Positions 1 to 12,975 are shown, counted from the first letter of the stretch. The stretch: DNA of 64,000 nucleotides from Rutpela maculata (GCA_936432065.2 OW386285.2:27459920-27523919), one strand, 5' to 3'. Notes: a model not told the origin generated them from the letters alone. Program-made: numbers and translations.

Positions 1-143
1 TGACCTTTTTATATAATTGTTATACATTCTATAGGATACTCTTCGCAGTTTTCTTGTAAATAATGTTAGTTTTTGGAGATTCTAAATTTTGTGATACCAA
101 CTTTGTTGTGAAAAAAAAAATATATGAAAAAAAAAATAAAAAA

Positions 144-212
144 TACCCTGTCAGGGATTCGAACACCACAAGACCTTTGGATTGCCAGACAAAGCTTTAG
201 CCATTGGACCAT
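144..212 (-). ncRNA. tRNA-like sequence, probable SINE head or tRNA pseudogene
   Basis: Read on the minus strand the segment has an A-box-like stretch (TGGCTAAAGC) followed about 35 bases later by a good B box (GTTCGAATC), the spacing of a tRNA or tRNA-derived SINE promoter. The anticodon stem does not pair cleanly, so a working tRNA is unlikely. A/T runs follow on its 3' side (plus-strand positions 110-143), which could act as a pol III terminator. A second, similar copy lies at 26358-26428 in the same orientation and also shares the A/T-rich 3' flank, which argues for a dispersed SINE rather than a single tRNA gene. Confidence 0.5.
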
Positions 213-1931
213 AATTTTTGGGGATATATTTTAGAATGATCAATCAAACCCAACTTGATTATTTTACTGTAAATAGTGCAGTTTTATACGCCACTTCGAC
301 CTCCTTTCCACCCACCCACCGGTCTGGCGATTTTTTCTTCACTTGAAATATTTTCAACTTTGATATCCCAAAGTGCTAGATTGATTCTAATAGTGATTGA
401 TTGATTCTAATAATGTAATTTTATTAATTTTGATTCACCCTTTAAAAATCTAGGGTACAAAAGCCACCCCCGGTTGCCAGACTTCCGATTATCTTATTGT
501 TACGCTACAAGGAACAAATTATGAAAGTTCTAGCCTGATTAAAAATGATGTAACGAAACCGTTGCTAGCTCTTGGACTATAATATAACATTTAGGCATAT
601 TTGGTGATTTTCGGATTTCTAACAAAATTGCTAGAGACCCATTTTCGGACCTCTATACAATATATTTTAACAATTGTAGCTTTGGATTATTTTCAAGTAG
701 CTAAGACAAAATAATAGACATTGGAGAATTACCAGTCCAAATTTCAATAAGAAATATCGATTTATTTATTTATAAGTGACCTAAACGTAAAAAATAACGT
801 AGCTCATCCCCAAATATGGCCCCCACAGGGGGAGGGGGCAGTAGATACCGGGACCCGGCCATTTTAGGGGCCTGGTTAGACCAGTACTATGCAAATATTC
901 GCTCATTAATTATGAAACTTGGACAATTTTTTTTTTCAATTTTCCCCTCCCGCTCATCAATTATTAAGCGCTAGGGTCCCTTGGCTTTCGAGGGGCCCGT
1001 TAGCGGGGGCCCGATTTTTCTTCACATTTCTCCCCCCGCGCTCATCAACTATAAGGCGCGGGGGCCCGCCAGTGAATTTGGTACCGTGGCCCATGACTTG
1101 ATATGGGGGGGGGCTGTCTCCAAATGCAAGTAGCAAGTAGAGCATTAAGTTTTTCTTTTTAAGTTGGCTCTTTTAATCAACTTTCATTACTCCTTTACCG
1201 TTTTTGATTTCATAAAAAAACCAGAGAATTATTTGAATTTGTCTATATCTACAATTTCGAAAATTATAAACAACTGCAATAAAAAGGGTTTAAATTTTGA
1301 AAAAAAAAAAATCTCTCTCCGTGATCTTAAAGTACTTATAAAGAGCTACAATTTGAGCCATCGAACACATTTCTTGGTTTTGCTAGCAGGATTCACAAGG
1401 GTGCAGTGATTTATTTGGAAACGTATAATTTTGTATTATTCAACTTTTTTTTTTAAATAATAACAACAATTGGAAGGAAATATAGTTTATGTACTTTTAT
1501 TGTTCAGCTCAAAACGAGCGTTTTTCTTCTTTTTGTTGTTTTCCATAGGCCTTATAGATTTCGAGATATTCAAAGAAAACCGATGGAGAACACGATCTAA
1601 AAAATTTAATTGTTTAAATAAACAATACGCCGACCTCGCAGAAACTGCAAAACTGAGCTGGAAACTTAAGTTGACCCCCTAAACACGTTAAAACAAAAAA
1701 ACTGCATTGACCAGACAATTCACATTGCGAATTTTTTTGTTCTAATCTAATTTGACTCCATTATTTGTTTTGCAAAGCTTCATGCCATTTTGAAACCTGT
1801 TTAAAAAACAATAAAAAAAAACGCGTTTTGCAAAAAATAAGTAGTACAGAGTATGCATAGTAATATCTAGAAGGTTGTATAATTTAGACATTTTTTGAGG
1901 TATAGAGATTTGGTACAGTTTTAAATTATAC
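213..1931. other. No gene seen; old repeats and a GC-rich degenerate tandem array
   Basis: No coding frame here looks like a protein. Positions 820-1110 stand out in base composition: G and C runs are mixed with the phrase CGCTCATCAA (near 900, 951 and 1039), each followed by a TAT/AAGCGC-like stretch, so this is a degenerate tandem or low-complexity repeat. A related phrase (CCCCCGCTTATCAATTTTT) recurs near 3196-3216. Short open frames at 919-1145 and 1164-1682 have no recognisable features and low-complexity composition. Confidence 0.5.
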
Positions 1932-2079
1932 GAAAACTTTCCATTTGAAAGTTCCCGGAACGAAATTTTGATAAAAATGAAAGTTTTTCAAAAAATATTG
2001 AAATATTTAAAAGTTTCCTTTTGAAAACTTTCATTTTTATCAAAATTTCGTTCTAGAAACTTTCATATGGAAAGTTTCC
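1932..2079. repeat. Imperfect palindrome (hairpin repeat)
   Basis: The left arm (from GAAAACTTTCC at 1932) is repeated in inverted form, ending at 2079 (GGAAAGTTTCC), with the centre near 2005. A further partial unit follows to about 2155 (AAAATTGGAAAGTTTCC), so the stretch mixes an inverted and a direct repeat. Probably a small foldback element; no target duplication was resolved. Confidence 0.6.
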
Positions 2080-3480
2080 TTTATCCATTTCTGATTTTTA
2101 TCAAAACTTTGATTCGGAAACTCCCGAAAATTTGAAAAATTGGAAAGTTTCCTTTACCCATCTCTACAAAAAAGATAAACGTATGACTTTTTACCCTTAT
2201 CGTAATTACTCTTCGAAATATTTGAGAGAAATTGTAAAATATACGGTAACTCGTTTAGACTAGCTTAGAAATCTTTTTTATTTCCTTTTTTCTAAGGGCA
2301 GTTCAAATTAAAATAAAAGTTCTATTATATAATTACACCCAAAAATTCTCTTCGCTTTCTTCAATATCATCTTGATCTTAGTCATATGTCGTCCCTGTCT
2401 GGCGGTTTAGCATATGACTCATTCTTGTTAAAATAAATAGCGAATTATATAATTAAAAGTCGGTTTACTACTACCACCACACACTTCATTATAGTATGTA
2501 AGTCAAATAACAAATTAGGTGATAATTAAATGAATGAAGCAATTTATCACTTAACCTAAGTGCTAGTTAACATATTACTTAATATCAATTTTATTCTAAC
2601 TGTGCTATTTGAGGTTTTGTTTATGAAATAAATATAGAATGCAATTATCCTATTATAATTCTAATTTGCATAATTTTTTTTCGTTGTAATTAAAACGTGA
2701 CGTTAATTAAAATTATTGCGGCAAGGAAGCTTGCAAATGTGCATATTGTTTTTGTGTCTGGGATAATAGATAATTAAAAGATTATGCATCCGCATTTTAT
2801 TCATGTCCTCAGAGAGGTATTCAACGTGTCTCACTTTTAACGGAACAACCCTCGTATCTCGCTTATCTGAAATCCAAATGTTTTGAGATTTTGATGATAA
2901 ATACAGGGTGTAAGTTAAGTACTTCAAAATATTTCAGGATGTTATTTCTTAGCCAATTTTAAGAAAAAAAGGTCATATGAACAGGTGTTTTTCGTTTTAG
3001 TGATACAGTGTTGAAATTTTCCAAAAAAATCTCGAATTATACTTATATTGTCAATAGTAGCAGAGCATAAAATAAGGTATAAAGTGGGCGGCAACGAGTT
3101 TGTGGCGCGCAGTGACGCTATGTTGTGCCGACGGCACAAAAGCTGAAAATAAAAAATTTTCATTTTCGAGGTAAAAAGATAATTATTCTGAATTTTAACC
3201 CCCGCCCCCGCTTATCAATTTTTTTAGATCCCCGGTCGTCAGTTTTTCAATTTGGAGAATTTTTTTTACAGATTTTGCCCCCTCCACTCTTCAGTTTTTC
3301 AATTTGGAGAGAAAAAAAGTTTTAGGTTTAGAGGTAATTTTTTTTCTTTCCTATTCCTGACTACGGCCCGAGTACACATAATTTTTGAGTTCTAGTGCCG
3401 CCCAGCGAAAATTACTTAAAATATACTCTGAATAGTAATATAGCTATTCAAACGAAATTTTGCAAGCAGTGCAGTTAGAT
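2080..3480. other. No gene seen; dispersed-repeat debris
   Basis: AT-rich sequence without a credible coding frame. ATACAGGGTGTAAGTTAA near 2902 resembles the end of a mariner-type MITE. A C-rich stretch at 3190-3300 resembles the 900-1075 array. Confidence 0.4.
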
Positions 3481-3636
3481 CAGTGGCAGAGGAGGCAGGG
3501 GAGAGGGTGAGGCTGAGCCTCCTCTAGCAGCGTATCTAGGGGTGGTGAGGAAATGTACAAATTGTAATCATATTGCAAGTTAATTGTCTTTTAAATATCA
3601 AGCCTCCTGTACACAAAATACTACGAGCTGCCACTA
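3481..3636. mobile_element. hAT-type MITE, 156 bp, with 8-bp target duplication
   Basis: The ends are CAGTGGCAG and CTGCCACTA, typical of the hAT terminal consensus. The element is flanked by an exact 8-bp direct repeat AGTTAGAT (3473-3480 and 3637-3644), the target-site length diagnostic of hAT. The interior matches, in inverted orientation, the MITE at 46160-46304 (shared stretch around TTGTAATCATATTGCAAGTT), so both belong to one family. There is no coding capacity; mobilisation would need a transposase supplied in trans. Confidence 0.9.
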
Positions 3637-3956
3637 AGTTAGATGGGATGCCTTAAGATTATGTTTCGCTCTACCAACTCAAATAGTGGTTGGGATATGG
3701 GTAATTAGTACCATAAAGTTGATAAAGGAAGTAGCAACGCCCTGTAGAAAATTAAAAGGGATCATATTTTAAGATAAGTTACTCAACTTACACAAAAAAT
3801 AAAATTGAATTAAAACACTCAAAATCGTAAACCAACATCATTAAAAACACCATAGACAACAAAATTAAAAAAAAATCTTTTCCAGAAATATAAGCGATTA
3901 AAACCTGCCTGATTTTATCTACTCTTGAAACATGACATCAGATCATGAATACTAGC

Positions 3957-4776
3957 GTCTAAGTAACACCCTATAACAATTGATCCTAAAGTGGAGAGGG
4001 TACTAAATGTAATAGAGAAAGACGGCACTTTATTTAAATGATTTTCTTGAAAAGTTAACATAATCTTGTCACCAAAAAAGACCAAAAACGGTATATTCAA
4101 AGAGCTTTACGATATGTACTAATTAATTGTTGCCAAGAGTGTCATCAACTGTGGTTCCTTTCAAGTGATTGTGTTAATAATCTCAATTGAACAGTATTAT
4201 ACTGTAATAATAAAAAGTGCGACGCTGTTTAAATTGAAGAAGAGTCTTTATTATTAAATATCTACTTTAAGAGCCTATTCTCACAAACTTCTCTTTTTAT
4301 TACAAGCTTTGGGTTGCAGTAATTATTTATCATGTTAATGCTCTAACTGTTGATATATATATAAAACTATGAAACTGACAAGCTTTTATTATAATGCATT
4401 AAAAAGAATAAAATAAATATTACGTAATTCACACCAGTTTATCAATGCTATTTAACTGACCTAAAAGCTTGTCGCGGATATATACATTAAAATAACGGTA
4501 TTTCTTTGGAATTAAATACCTATAAACTCGTCAGTTACAACATTGCAATATTGATAAAAAATGATATGATTACCTTTTTAGTGCATTTTAATAAAAGCTT
4601 ATTAGATTCATAGGTTTATATGTATAAACAGTTAGAACATTAACATGATAAATAATCACTGCAACTCAACAAGTTAAAATTGTCTGTTGTAACTCACAAA
4701 CTATAAACGTCACAACACACAGAACTTATTACTTGAGCCTTGATGGGATCAATTGTTATAGGGTGTTACCTAGACG
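3957..4776. repeat. Nested inverted repeats (foldback element)
   Basis: Outer arms at about 3957-3986 and 4746-4776 share TAACACCCTATAACAATTGATCC in inverted form (a 23-base match written here by its ends: TAACACC...GATCC). Inner arms at about 4313-4404 and 4575-4666 pair again around an AT-rich centre. No coding frame. The two arm pairs are separated by unpaired DNA, suggesting either a decayed foldback element or an insertion of one hairpin in another. Confidence 0.6.
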
Positions 4777-5949
4777 TTTTCACAGAGTAACGTGACAGCG
4801 CTTTTCGCGAGGATTTTAACTTTAATTATTTATTGCAAAGTAAGTGCTGCTATTTAAGAGCTGATATTTGGTGTAGCATGTTTTTATACCTAAACACACA
4901 CTTACATAAATGGGCAAGTTCCCTATTAGAGTTTCACATCATTTTCTTTTTTAATTTACTTCACGGTTATTGCAAAAAGTTACCCCGGTATACACCTACA
5001 AAATAAATATTTTGATATGTGCTAATTTAATTTTAGTGACAGACTTACGGTTCTAGGGTAAAGAAAAGATTCATTTTTCAAAACAATACAAATGTTTTTG
5101 TACAATATAATACTATATTCTTATTTAGCGTCCTCAAAAACTCCTTGTAGATAAAGAATATGAAGAAAGTAGCTAAAAGATGCTCCAGATACTTCCAAAG
5201 ATCTGTAAAAGTATTCGCGCAAACCTCTTTTACTTAATATTTTTTCTATTGGATGACAACCCTGAATATTCTTTTATCTAAGTAATTTGTTTCATATTAA
5301 GTATTATTCAAAATCATTAAAACTGTTCTCACTGATAAGAATATTTTTTTTTGTTTGAACAATGAACATATTAATCCATTGTTTCTTAATTAATTATTTT
5401 TTTAGAGCGACCACCCGGTATATTGTTTTTCATTATAAATATATGGCAGAAGTGTTAACTACATTCCAAATATGATTTTCCTCCGTCGCACAGTGTGTAA
5501 TTTACGAGTTATTTAAGTCAAAATTCGCCTCCTTCTTTGTAGTCCAAAATCAATCTATTTGGGCTCAAAATTTTCATAATACTGAGCACTTTAATGAAGC
5601 ACTGCGAAAATTGCAATCCAGCTTATTTTTGACACATGGCAGCTGTCAAAAACCTGTCAAAAATCTGCCTTTATAGGCAGAATCTAGACACTGTTATTTC
5701 CTATATAACTCCTTGGGAGTCCATCAATATCATATTTTGATTTTTGACTTGTAGAATCTGAATTTCAAGGGTCCGAAACCATATATATATATATATACAG
5801 TGTGTCCTCCGATTGAGTCACTATAGGTGAAATGGACAAAAAATTTTCGAATTTTTTTTCATATTTGGAGCTTGCTGCTTATCTAAAAAGTAATTTTGGG
5901 TGTATTTTTGTTTTTTTAAAGTCATGTAGGGCCATGACAGTTAAGCAAA
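4777..5949. other. No gene seen
   Basis: AT-rich with no credible coding frame. A short (AT)n run at 5778-5799 leads into ACAGTGTGTCCTCCGATTGA (5799-5818), which resembles the end of a Tc1/mariner-like element, but no matching right end was found. Confidence 0.4.
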
Positions 5950-6344
5950 GACGAATTTCATGTTAGGTGTTTTTTGTAAAAGATACAAGAAGATGTCATT
6001 AAGGAAAGTTATTCAGATTAAAAAGTTATAGTCCTATGCAAAATTTCAAGAACATACGCCTACTTTGATGATTTTGATTTTTTTAATAAAATTGCATTTT
6101 ACAAAAAAAATAGCATGCCAGTTTACTAAAGTGTTTGATCTAATGGAGTAAACACTTCAGTAAACCGGCAACAATTTTTTTTTCCGTAAAATGCAATTAT
6201 ATTAAAAAAATTAAAATCATCAAAGTAGGCGTATGTTCTCGAAATTTTGCATAGGACTATAACTTTTTAATCTGAATAACTTCCCTTAATGACATTTTGC
6301 TGTATCCTTTACAGAAAAGGTACTTTACCTGACATGAAATTGGT
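5950..6344. repeat. Long inverted repeat (foldback), centre near 6145
   Basis: The left arm from about 5950 (ACGAATTTCATGTTAGGTG) pairs with the right arm ending near 6344 (TACCTGACATGAAATTGGTC), and pairing continues inward through ATACGCCTACTTTGATGAT and its complement. The loop is short. About 160 bp of stem on each side with no open frame: a MITE or foldback element. Confidence 0.75.
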
Positions 6345-7110
6345 CTGTTTCTGGGACTCCATTGGGTAACCTCTATGTATTTCGATAAAAAATAAAATAA
6401 AATATCTAATCAGTCTTTTAATATTTTTATTAAACTTGATTGATTTAAAAATAAACATTTGTTACATAGGAACAGAAAAAGTCATCGTAAAACGGTAAAT
6501 TGGATCTATAGAAAAGCGACTAAAAAAAAAAAAACGAAAAAATCACGTTTTAAAGCCTTAGGCAAAAACCAAAGAAAAGCCGGACGCCTGGCAACCCTAA
6601 TCACAACACATCCTGGTGGATCAATTTCTGGTTCCTAACGAGACATTAGATTGAAAATTAAAATTGGCTGAGAAATTTCAAAATGGCGAAAAGAATCATG
6701 AAATTAACAGACATAATATGCAGAATGACCTCTAGATTTCAAAAATGCAAAAATATACAGGATGGTCCATTTAAAAATGAAGTGAAACCGGAAGTCGCAG
6801 GAATTTGACTGATGAATAAAAAAATGTCGTTTTGGTAACATGTGGCAAGTGCCTAGTTTCATATCGATCCGTTAAAAAATTAAGAAATGGCGGCCGAAAA
6901 GTAATCTCGTTAACATCCTGTGTTGTATAGACACAAAGTTTTAAATGTAACGGAACTTAGATATCGTCTACACGCACACTTACATACAGACACATATATA
7001 TTTTGTCGATATTCGAATTCAGCTTGTTATGAAACGAATTTTTATACAAAATTTTTTTTCAACGATTATTAAAAATGTTTGTCCGGTTATAATATTATTT
7101 AATTTAATAA
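6345..7110. repeat. Dispersed repeat, second copy at 10230-10382
   Basis: From about 6940 the sequence (CACACTTACATACAGACAC, then TTTTGTCGATATTCGAATTC and TTCAACGATTATTAAA) is matched with many differences at 10260-10370. The copy at 10 kb is the host sequence into which the 2.6-kb long-inverted-repeat element inserted. No protein was recognised in either copy. Confidence 0.45.
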
Positions 7111-8755
7111 TTTGATTTACTTAATTAAATTGGTATAATAGTAATTTTTAAAAAACGCCCTTTTATTAAAAATGCAATAAAAAGGAAAACATATTTTTTG
7201 TTCCAGTTATTTTCAAGCCTTTTTGATACTATAGTCAAACTTTTGAATAAATTATTCCAGGAATAAGAATACAGAAAGTATATTCACACTTCGTGCACAA
7301 CTATTTTCTACATTTTTATAAAAGCTGTGTATCATCCATTCGGTTAACCATTCCTATGATACAATTACATCAAATCCCACAATAGGAATATGCGGATATT
7401 CTTTCTCTAATATCTAGTTGGTGGCAAATTGAACGCGAAGTGGGCTACCAAACGCTACTATACAGTAACCTGAACGTGTTCCCCTGCAGCTGCTGGCCGG
7501 TGCAACATCCGCACGCTGCCTCGTGCATTTCATCCCTTAAACACCTACACCATGCCCCGACACCCCCTAGTCACCCCTCGCACCTTTTTAGGGTGATGGC
7601 ATGTCTGTAAACCAAAACTTATCAACACATCTTTAAGTTTTTTATATACTTAACTTGTGTTATGTTAGTTGGGCGTCTACGGGGTCAAATCGGTACAAAA
7701 GGACGTGTTAAATGATGACCCCTTCACGTCTATTAAACTGTTGTAAAAAAAACAACACGTGCTCTCCCCGAGCGGATTTTGATGGTGTTGATAGAAAATG
7801 GATTTTTAAAGCTGTTCCTCGGGAGATGTGAGATGCTTGACAAAGTGAAATAAAATACAATATTTACGATACGATACTGATAAAATACGTTCCAATAAAT
7901 GTCACCTTAATTTGTGAAGGAGTATCCTATTTTCTAACTATAGTTGGAATCTATCTTAAAAATAAAATACGGTATGATGCATTTTGTGTAGTGTGATGAG
8001 TTTCTATTTGAATTTTCAATTGCGTTTTACACATTATTTATTACACATTACATATTATTATGAAGAAAAACAATTTTTTTTTCAAACGTCAGAAAAACAT
8101 GACATTTCTTAACTCATTTCGTGACATTAAAGTTTGGCATCTTAGATGACTGTGGGTTGCCATTAACAACAGAGGTAAAATTACTTTAACAACGCACTAA
8201 CTTGAATTTTTAAAAACGAATAGTTGCCTACGTACTTAATACACGAACTATGATTGGTCGGTTCCATATCCATCCTAGATAGTATATGAAATATATCCGT
8301 TCAGTTAACTGGAATTGCCTACAGACTGTACAGAAAACACCAAATAAGGGAGTAGAAAAAGTAATTGTTAGTGTGTATTAGGGCATTTGCTTGTGACGAC
8401 ACAGCTAACCTCAAAAATATGTATTTCTTAAGATTTACAAGTAGCTATTATCTGCCTGGTTCCTGTACTTTCAACCAAAATCTAGTTCAACGTAATTTTT
8501 ATGAAGTTTTAAATAGTTTGTCAGAATAAAATAAGACACATTTTGCAGGTTAGGAATCTAACCTATAATTAGCAGTCTATTTTTATTAATCGATAATATT
8601 GAAAAATTATTTGCGTGAATTTTTAAACATTTGCTTGGAGCCAGTATGACTTTAAGCTAAAAATGCGTATACAAATATTAAAAATGAAATAAACTTAAAA
8701 AACATAAAATTTGAGGTTATGTTATGATGCACATGCCCTTATTAATGTTTAATAC
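7111..8755. other. No gene seen; local GC-rich patch at 7430-7620
   Basis: Mostly AT-rich. The patch 7430-7620 is richer in C and G than everything around it (CCTGCAGCTGCTGGCC, CACCTACACCATGCCCCGAC), but no frame across it stays open for more than a few dozen codons and no splice-bounded exon is evident. It could be a host regulatory or exonic remnant. Confidence 0.3.
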
Positions 8756-8760
8756 ATTTT

Positions 8761-9341
8761 TCAAGTATGGAACAAATTAGGATCTACTTATGACCAGAAA
8801 ATCATATTAGGCATAATTTTATCGGAAAATTTTGTTAATGAAAATTCAGAATTGTCCAAAAACCGTGTCCAAAATTTAATCAAAATAAAAAATATAAATT
8901 TTGACTAAAACAATGTCCAAGTTCGAAAATATCATATTAATGGATTTTTTTGTTTAGAAAATTGTACTAGGATAATTTTGTTTGAAATTAAATCCAAGCT
9001 GCCGGGTAGTTGTCAAGCAATTTAGTTTTTTTTTTAATAATTATATTTAGTTTTTAAAATTTTAATTTTTAATTTTTTTTTATTTTGATTAAATTTTGGG
9101 CATAAGGTTTTTGGACAATTCTGAACAAGTTTCATTAACAAAATTTTCCGATAAAAGAATACCTAATATGATTTTTTGTTTCTCTCCGCATATTTTGGTA
9201 CCGCAGGTGGCTGTGGAGGCGAATGTTTTTCTGGTCATAAGTAGATCCTAATTTGTTCTATATTTAAGTAAAATTTGATTCAAATCAGAAAAAAATTAAA
9301 AAGTTATTGGGGTGTTACCATTTCAAGGGAAACACTCTGTA
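8761..9341. mobile_element. Foldback MITE of the ATTAGGATCTACTTATG family
   Basis: Both ends carry the family core GAACAAATTAGGATCTACTT, at 8770 on plus and near 9245 on minus, and the interior arms pair through the ATTGTCCAAAAAC stretch. The right end (AAACACTCTGTA) resembles a Tc1/mariner-type terminus; the corresponding left end appears lost. Related copies or pieces lie at 14278-14822, 52646-53188, 28805-28985 and 61966-62075. No coding frame. Confidence 0.7.
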
Positions 9342-9351
9342 TGAAAATAAC

Positions 9352-9482
9352 AATTTTTCCACTGTCTACTCAATATCTACTATATATGAAAGTGACATTT
9401 TTTTTATTCTAGAGATGAAAATATTTTCATCTCTAGAGTAAAAAATGTCACTACCATATAAAGTAAACAGTGAAAAAATTAA
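9352..9482. repeat. Palindrome with near-perfect core
   Basis: The core TAGAGATGAAAA-TATTTTCATCTCTAGA around 9408-9436 is almost perfectly self-complementary, and outer arms (GTGACATTTTTTTTATTC with GAGTAAAAAATGTCAC, then TTTTCCACTG with CAGTGAAAAAATT) extend it to about 130 bp. Small foldback element or hairpin. Confidence 0.65.
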
Positions 9483-10382
9483 CATTTATGTATGAGTAGA
9501 AAAAATAGCATTTCCTACCCGAGATTAAAATTTTTTGTTCGTCTCATCTCACGAAAAAAACAGTATTTTCATCTCTTGTTGTAAAATATAGTGTTATTTA
9601 TTAAATATTAAGAATAATAACATTTTGTTAGCTTATTGTAGTTATTTTTGTGATAGTTTGCATGAAAACTTTTGCAACATCTACTTGCTAAAAATAAAGA
9701 AAGTACTTTTTCGTATATTTTATTTAATTCTTTTAGAAATTGCTTTAAAAATTAAATAACTGAAATTCACACACATTCGAAATACTTATTGGTTATAAAC
9801 CATGAAAATATTTCCGATATAGCTCCAGGTGATTTTAAATAACTTTATTTCTAGTTTAAATCTGGAAACGAATAATTTGGTTCTTGCGTGGGAAGATGCA
9901 GATGGTTTAATATAATTATCAGGTGTATCGACCCGGATTGAGAGTATTTTGAAAAATTATATAATTTAAAAGCGACTTAATTATTAGCAATAATTAATTA
10001 GGAATTCATGGCATTTTTATGGAAATGTATGGTCAGTCTTTTGTTCTATTTTGTTCTGGTACACCTACACTCGCATTGGATTTTACTAGAGGTAGTGGTC
10101 TGAATAACCTTTTATGTAGTGGTTGGATGTTTTTATATTACACAACAGTATTATACACATTTAAATCGCCAGCCATTTTGGGGTCCACTGCGGTTAGAAA
10201 GAAACGTTTTGAATTTTATTTGGAAGTCAACAAAAGTCATCGTGTTTGCAAAAAACAGTATAAACGCACACACACACTTACAGACGCAAAGACATTTTTT
10301 ATTCGATATTTGAGTTTGGTCTGCTATGAAGCACATATCTGTTCAAAAATTTTTTTTCTACGATTATTAAATTTTTTTTCAA
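9483..10382. other. No gene seen; host repeat of the adjacent insertion
   Basis: AT-rich. An open frame at 10019-10417 runs across the left end of the inserted element at 10394 and has the composition of the 6.9-kb dispersed repeat, so I do not regard it as a gene. Confidence 0.4.
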
Positions 10383-10393
10383 TTTATAATAAA

Positions 10394-12975
10394 GGACCCC
10401 GCAGAAATCTTAGGTAAATTGGCTCTCAATCAAATCGTCTAAAATTAGGATATGTTATAGATTATGAGGTCCTGATCAAAAATTCTTATGGGCCCAACCC
10501 AAAGTAATGACTAGATTTTGACTTAGAGACGAGATAAGGTTCACTGATTCGCGATTTTCATATATAACTTATAAATATTTTTTAAATACATATATGAATA
10601 TTTTATGAGTTATATACTATCATATATTTTTAAAAGCATGTTTGGTAAGACTCTGAGCATGTCAGAAATATGCCAGGGCATATCTGTGTAAAGTTTGTTA
10701 ACCATTTGTAAAGTACATAAGACATCAAACTTAATTATTAAGAAGTATAAGTTCAAGATGCTCTACAATTATATCTTAAGAATAAAATCCTGATAAAAAA
10801 GTTAAATCACAACACAAAGAAAAAAAATTACAAATATTAAAAAATACCTACGTCTTGTGTAATCCCCAAGACAGGCATTACAGATTTTGTTGGACTATCA
10901 AACGTGTTTGAGCGGGTCTGTAATGTGTTTGATCATGTTTAGAATATAGAACGTAAATAAAATAAAATGTCACACATGGGGTGCTTGATTAATGTGTCCC
11001 TTCTCCACTTTCAATTAATATTTGTGTCTATAGAATATCTAAATCATTTAAACCGTCGATGTATAGTAGTAAAGCTCTTTCAGCAGCGCCTAATATTTGG
11101 TATAGAAGAGAAGTTGGTGGATATCTGATATTTTGTTGGTGCCGAGCAAAACCAAGATACCATAAAATACTGGCAATATGACAACACGTACCTAATGTCC
11201 CTGCTCCTGATGTGCAAGTACAGTAATTGGATTCTCTTCGTCGTAATTGTGTTCTCGTTCTGTATTATAAGCAATCCATTGTTGATAAACGGTCGCATTT
11301 CTGAAATGTGAATGCAGTCTAAATCTTACAAAACCCAGCACCAGTGCATGTCATCTTCCTTGTTTAAATTACTTTGAATATATGACGGTGCCAAATATAA
11401 TTGATATGCACCAACAATTAGATCTTCCAAGTATTCAAGAGAGAGTTCAGGAAAGCCTGGAAGTTGATTATGCTCAAGACGAATCCACTCAGCTCCCCTT
11501 CGACGTAATAAATATTCTGCCTCCACGCGTGCCTGGACAATATTTACCTCTTCAGATCTCTGTAATAAGGTTAATACTAACTCTGCATTTGCCCCTTTCA
11601 TCAGTATAGGACCATGAAATCGATTAATTAATGCACCAGCTATACGGTAAAAGTCGCCAATATGAGCTGTGTGTGCCATTCTTATTACTTGTGCAAAAAA
11701 ATTGAAAATACTTTTAATATGACCATTTCGACTTTCTACTATCCATCTAGTTTTTGTTACTAACCTGGAGTTATTGGCTTCTCTGGTCGATAATTGATGC
11801 TGTCCTCTTTGTAGTAAGTGTGGCATGTGGTACCTTATATCTAAGTGATCGATTAATTCTGTAGCATCGCGATATCCACGGTCTACAATAAAAATATCTC
11901 CAGCCTGGAACCATTCCTGAATCCCATTAATGTCTCGGTCAAATTCAGCTCGCAACAGTGCTGCATCATTATTGAGACTATCGGAAAAGTAAGGTCTTTG
12001 AATGACGAGAATTTTGCCATCAGGTGGGTTTCACTAAATGATACCTACCCTTTAAATGTACAAAAGGATTGTCTTAACACTCTAAAGTTTCTGCTCTTTT
12101 CAATTTTTAGATAGATACATGTTGTCATATTGCCAGTATTTTATGGTATCTTAGTTTTGCTCGGCACCAACAAAATATCAGATATCCACCAACTTCTCTT
12201 CTATACCAAATACTAGACGCTGCTGAAAGAGCTTTACTACTAAACAACGATAATTTAAATGATGTAGATATTCGATAAACACAAATATTAATTGTAAGTG
12301 GAAAAGAGACACATTAATCAAGCACCGCATGCGTGACATTTTATTTCATTTACGTTCTATATTCTAGAATAACCAGACACATTACAGATACGCTCAAACA
12401 CGTTTGATAGCCTAACAAAATCTGTAATGCATGTCTTGGGGATTACACAAGACGTAGGTAGGTATTTTTTAATATTTGTAATTTTTCTTTATGGTGTGGT
12501 TTAACTTTTTTATCAGGATTTTATTCTTAAGATATAATTGTAGGGCATCTTGAACCTATACTTCACCGATTAGTATTATACTAGCAACGAATATACGTAG
12601 AGTGATATTTATCAATTGGACTCTTAATAATTAAGTTTGATGTTTTATTTACTTTACAAATGGTTAACAAACTTTACACAGATATGCCATGGCATGTTTC
12701 TGACATGCTCAGAAGCTTACCAAACATGCTTTAGAAAATATATGATAGTATATAACTCATAAAATATTCATCTATGTATTTAAAGAATATTTATAAGTTA
12801 CATGAAAATCGCGAATCAGTGAACCTTATCTCGTCTCTAAGTCAAAATCTAGTCATTACTTTGGGTTGGGCCCATGAGAACTTTTGATCAGGACCTCATA
12901 ACCTCATACCTCAATTTTAGACAATTTTAGACAATTTGACTGAGAGCCAATTTACCTAAGATTTCTGCGGGGTCC
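10394..12975. mobile_element. DNA transposon with about 0.8-kb terminal inverted repeats
   Basis: The element starts GGACCCCGCAGAAAT at 10394 and ends with its complement at 12975. The arms pair, with scattered mismatches, from 10394 to about 11197 and from about 12118 to 12975, so close to two thirds of the element is inverted repeat. The 11 bases TTTATAATAAA flank it on both sides (10383-10393 and 12976-12986). Because this string is almost self-complementary the true target duplication could be 5, 7, 9 or 11 bp. The middle third holds a partial DDE transposase on the minus strand. With the transposase N-terminus missing the copy is probably non-autonomous. Confidence 0.85.
11326..12030 (-). 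pseudogene. Partial DDE-type transposase (DDE_Tnp_4-like)
   Basis: The minus-strand frame is open for 235 codons from 12030 to 11326; no good ATG starts it, so it is a 3' exon or a 5'-deleted gene. It reads like the C-terminal two thirds of the DDE transposases of PIF/Harbinger- and ISL2EU-type elements. The second catalytic aspartate would be in SLNNDAALL (about residue 22), followed by the characteristic IVDRGYRDA (about 46-56), and the glutamate in RWIVESRNGHIK (about residue 99). The first aspartate region (usually a DGT-like motif) is absent, and only about 90 bp separate the open frame from the right inverted repeat, too little to hold it. It sits between the long inverted repeats of the same element. 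Which DDE superfamily it belongs to is inference; the ambiguous target duplication does not settle it. Confidence 0.75.

Noticed and set aside
5799..6380. A Tc1/mariner-like element starting at ACAGTGTGTCC
   Set aside because: No complementary right terminus was found; only the internal palindrome 5950-6344 is supported.
10019..10417. 132-codon plus-strand open frame
   Set aside because: It crosses the left end of the transposon at 10394 and consists of dispersed-repeat sequence; no motif.
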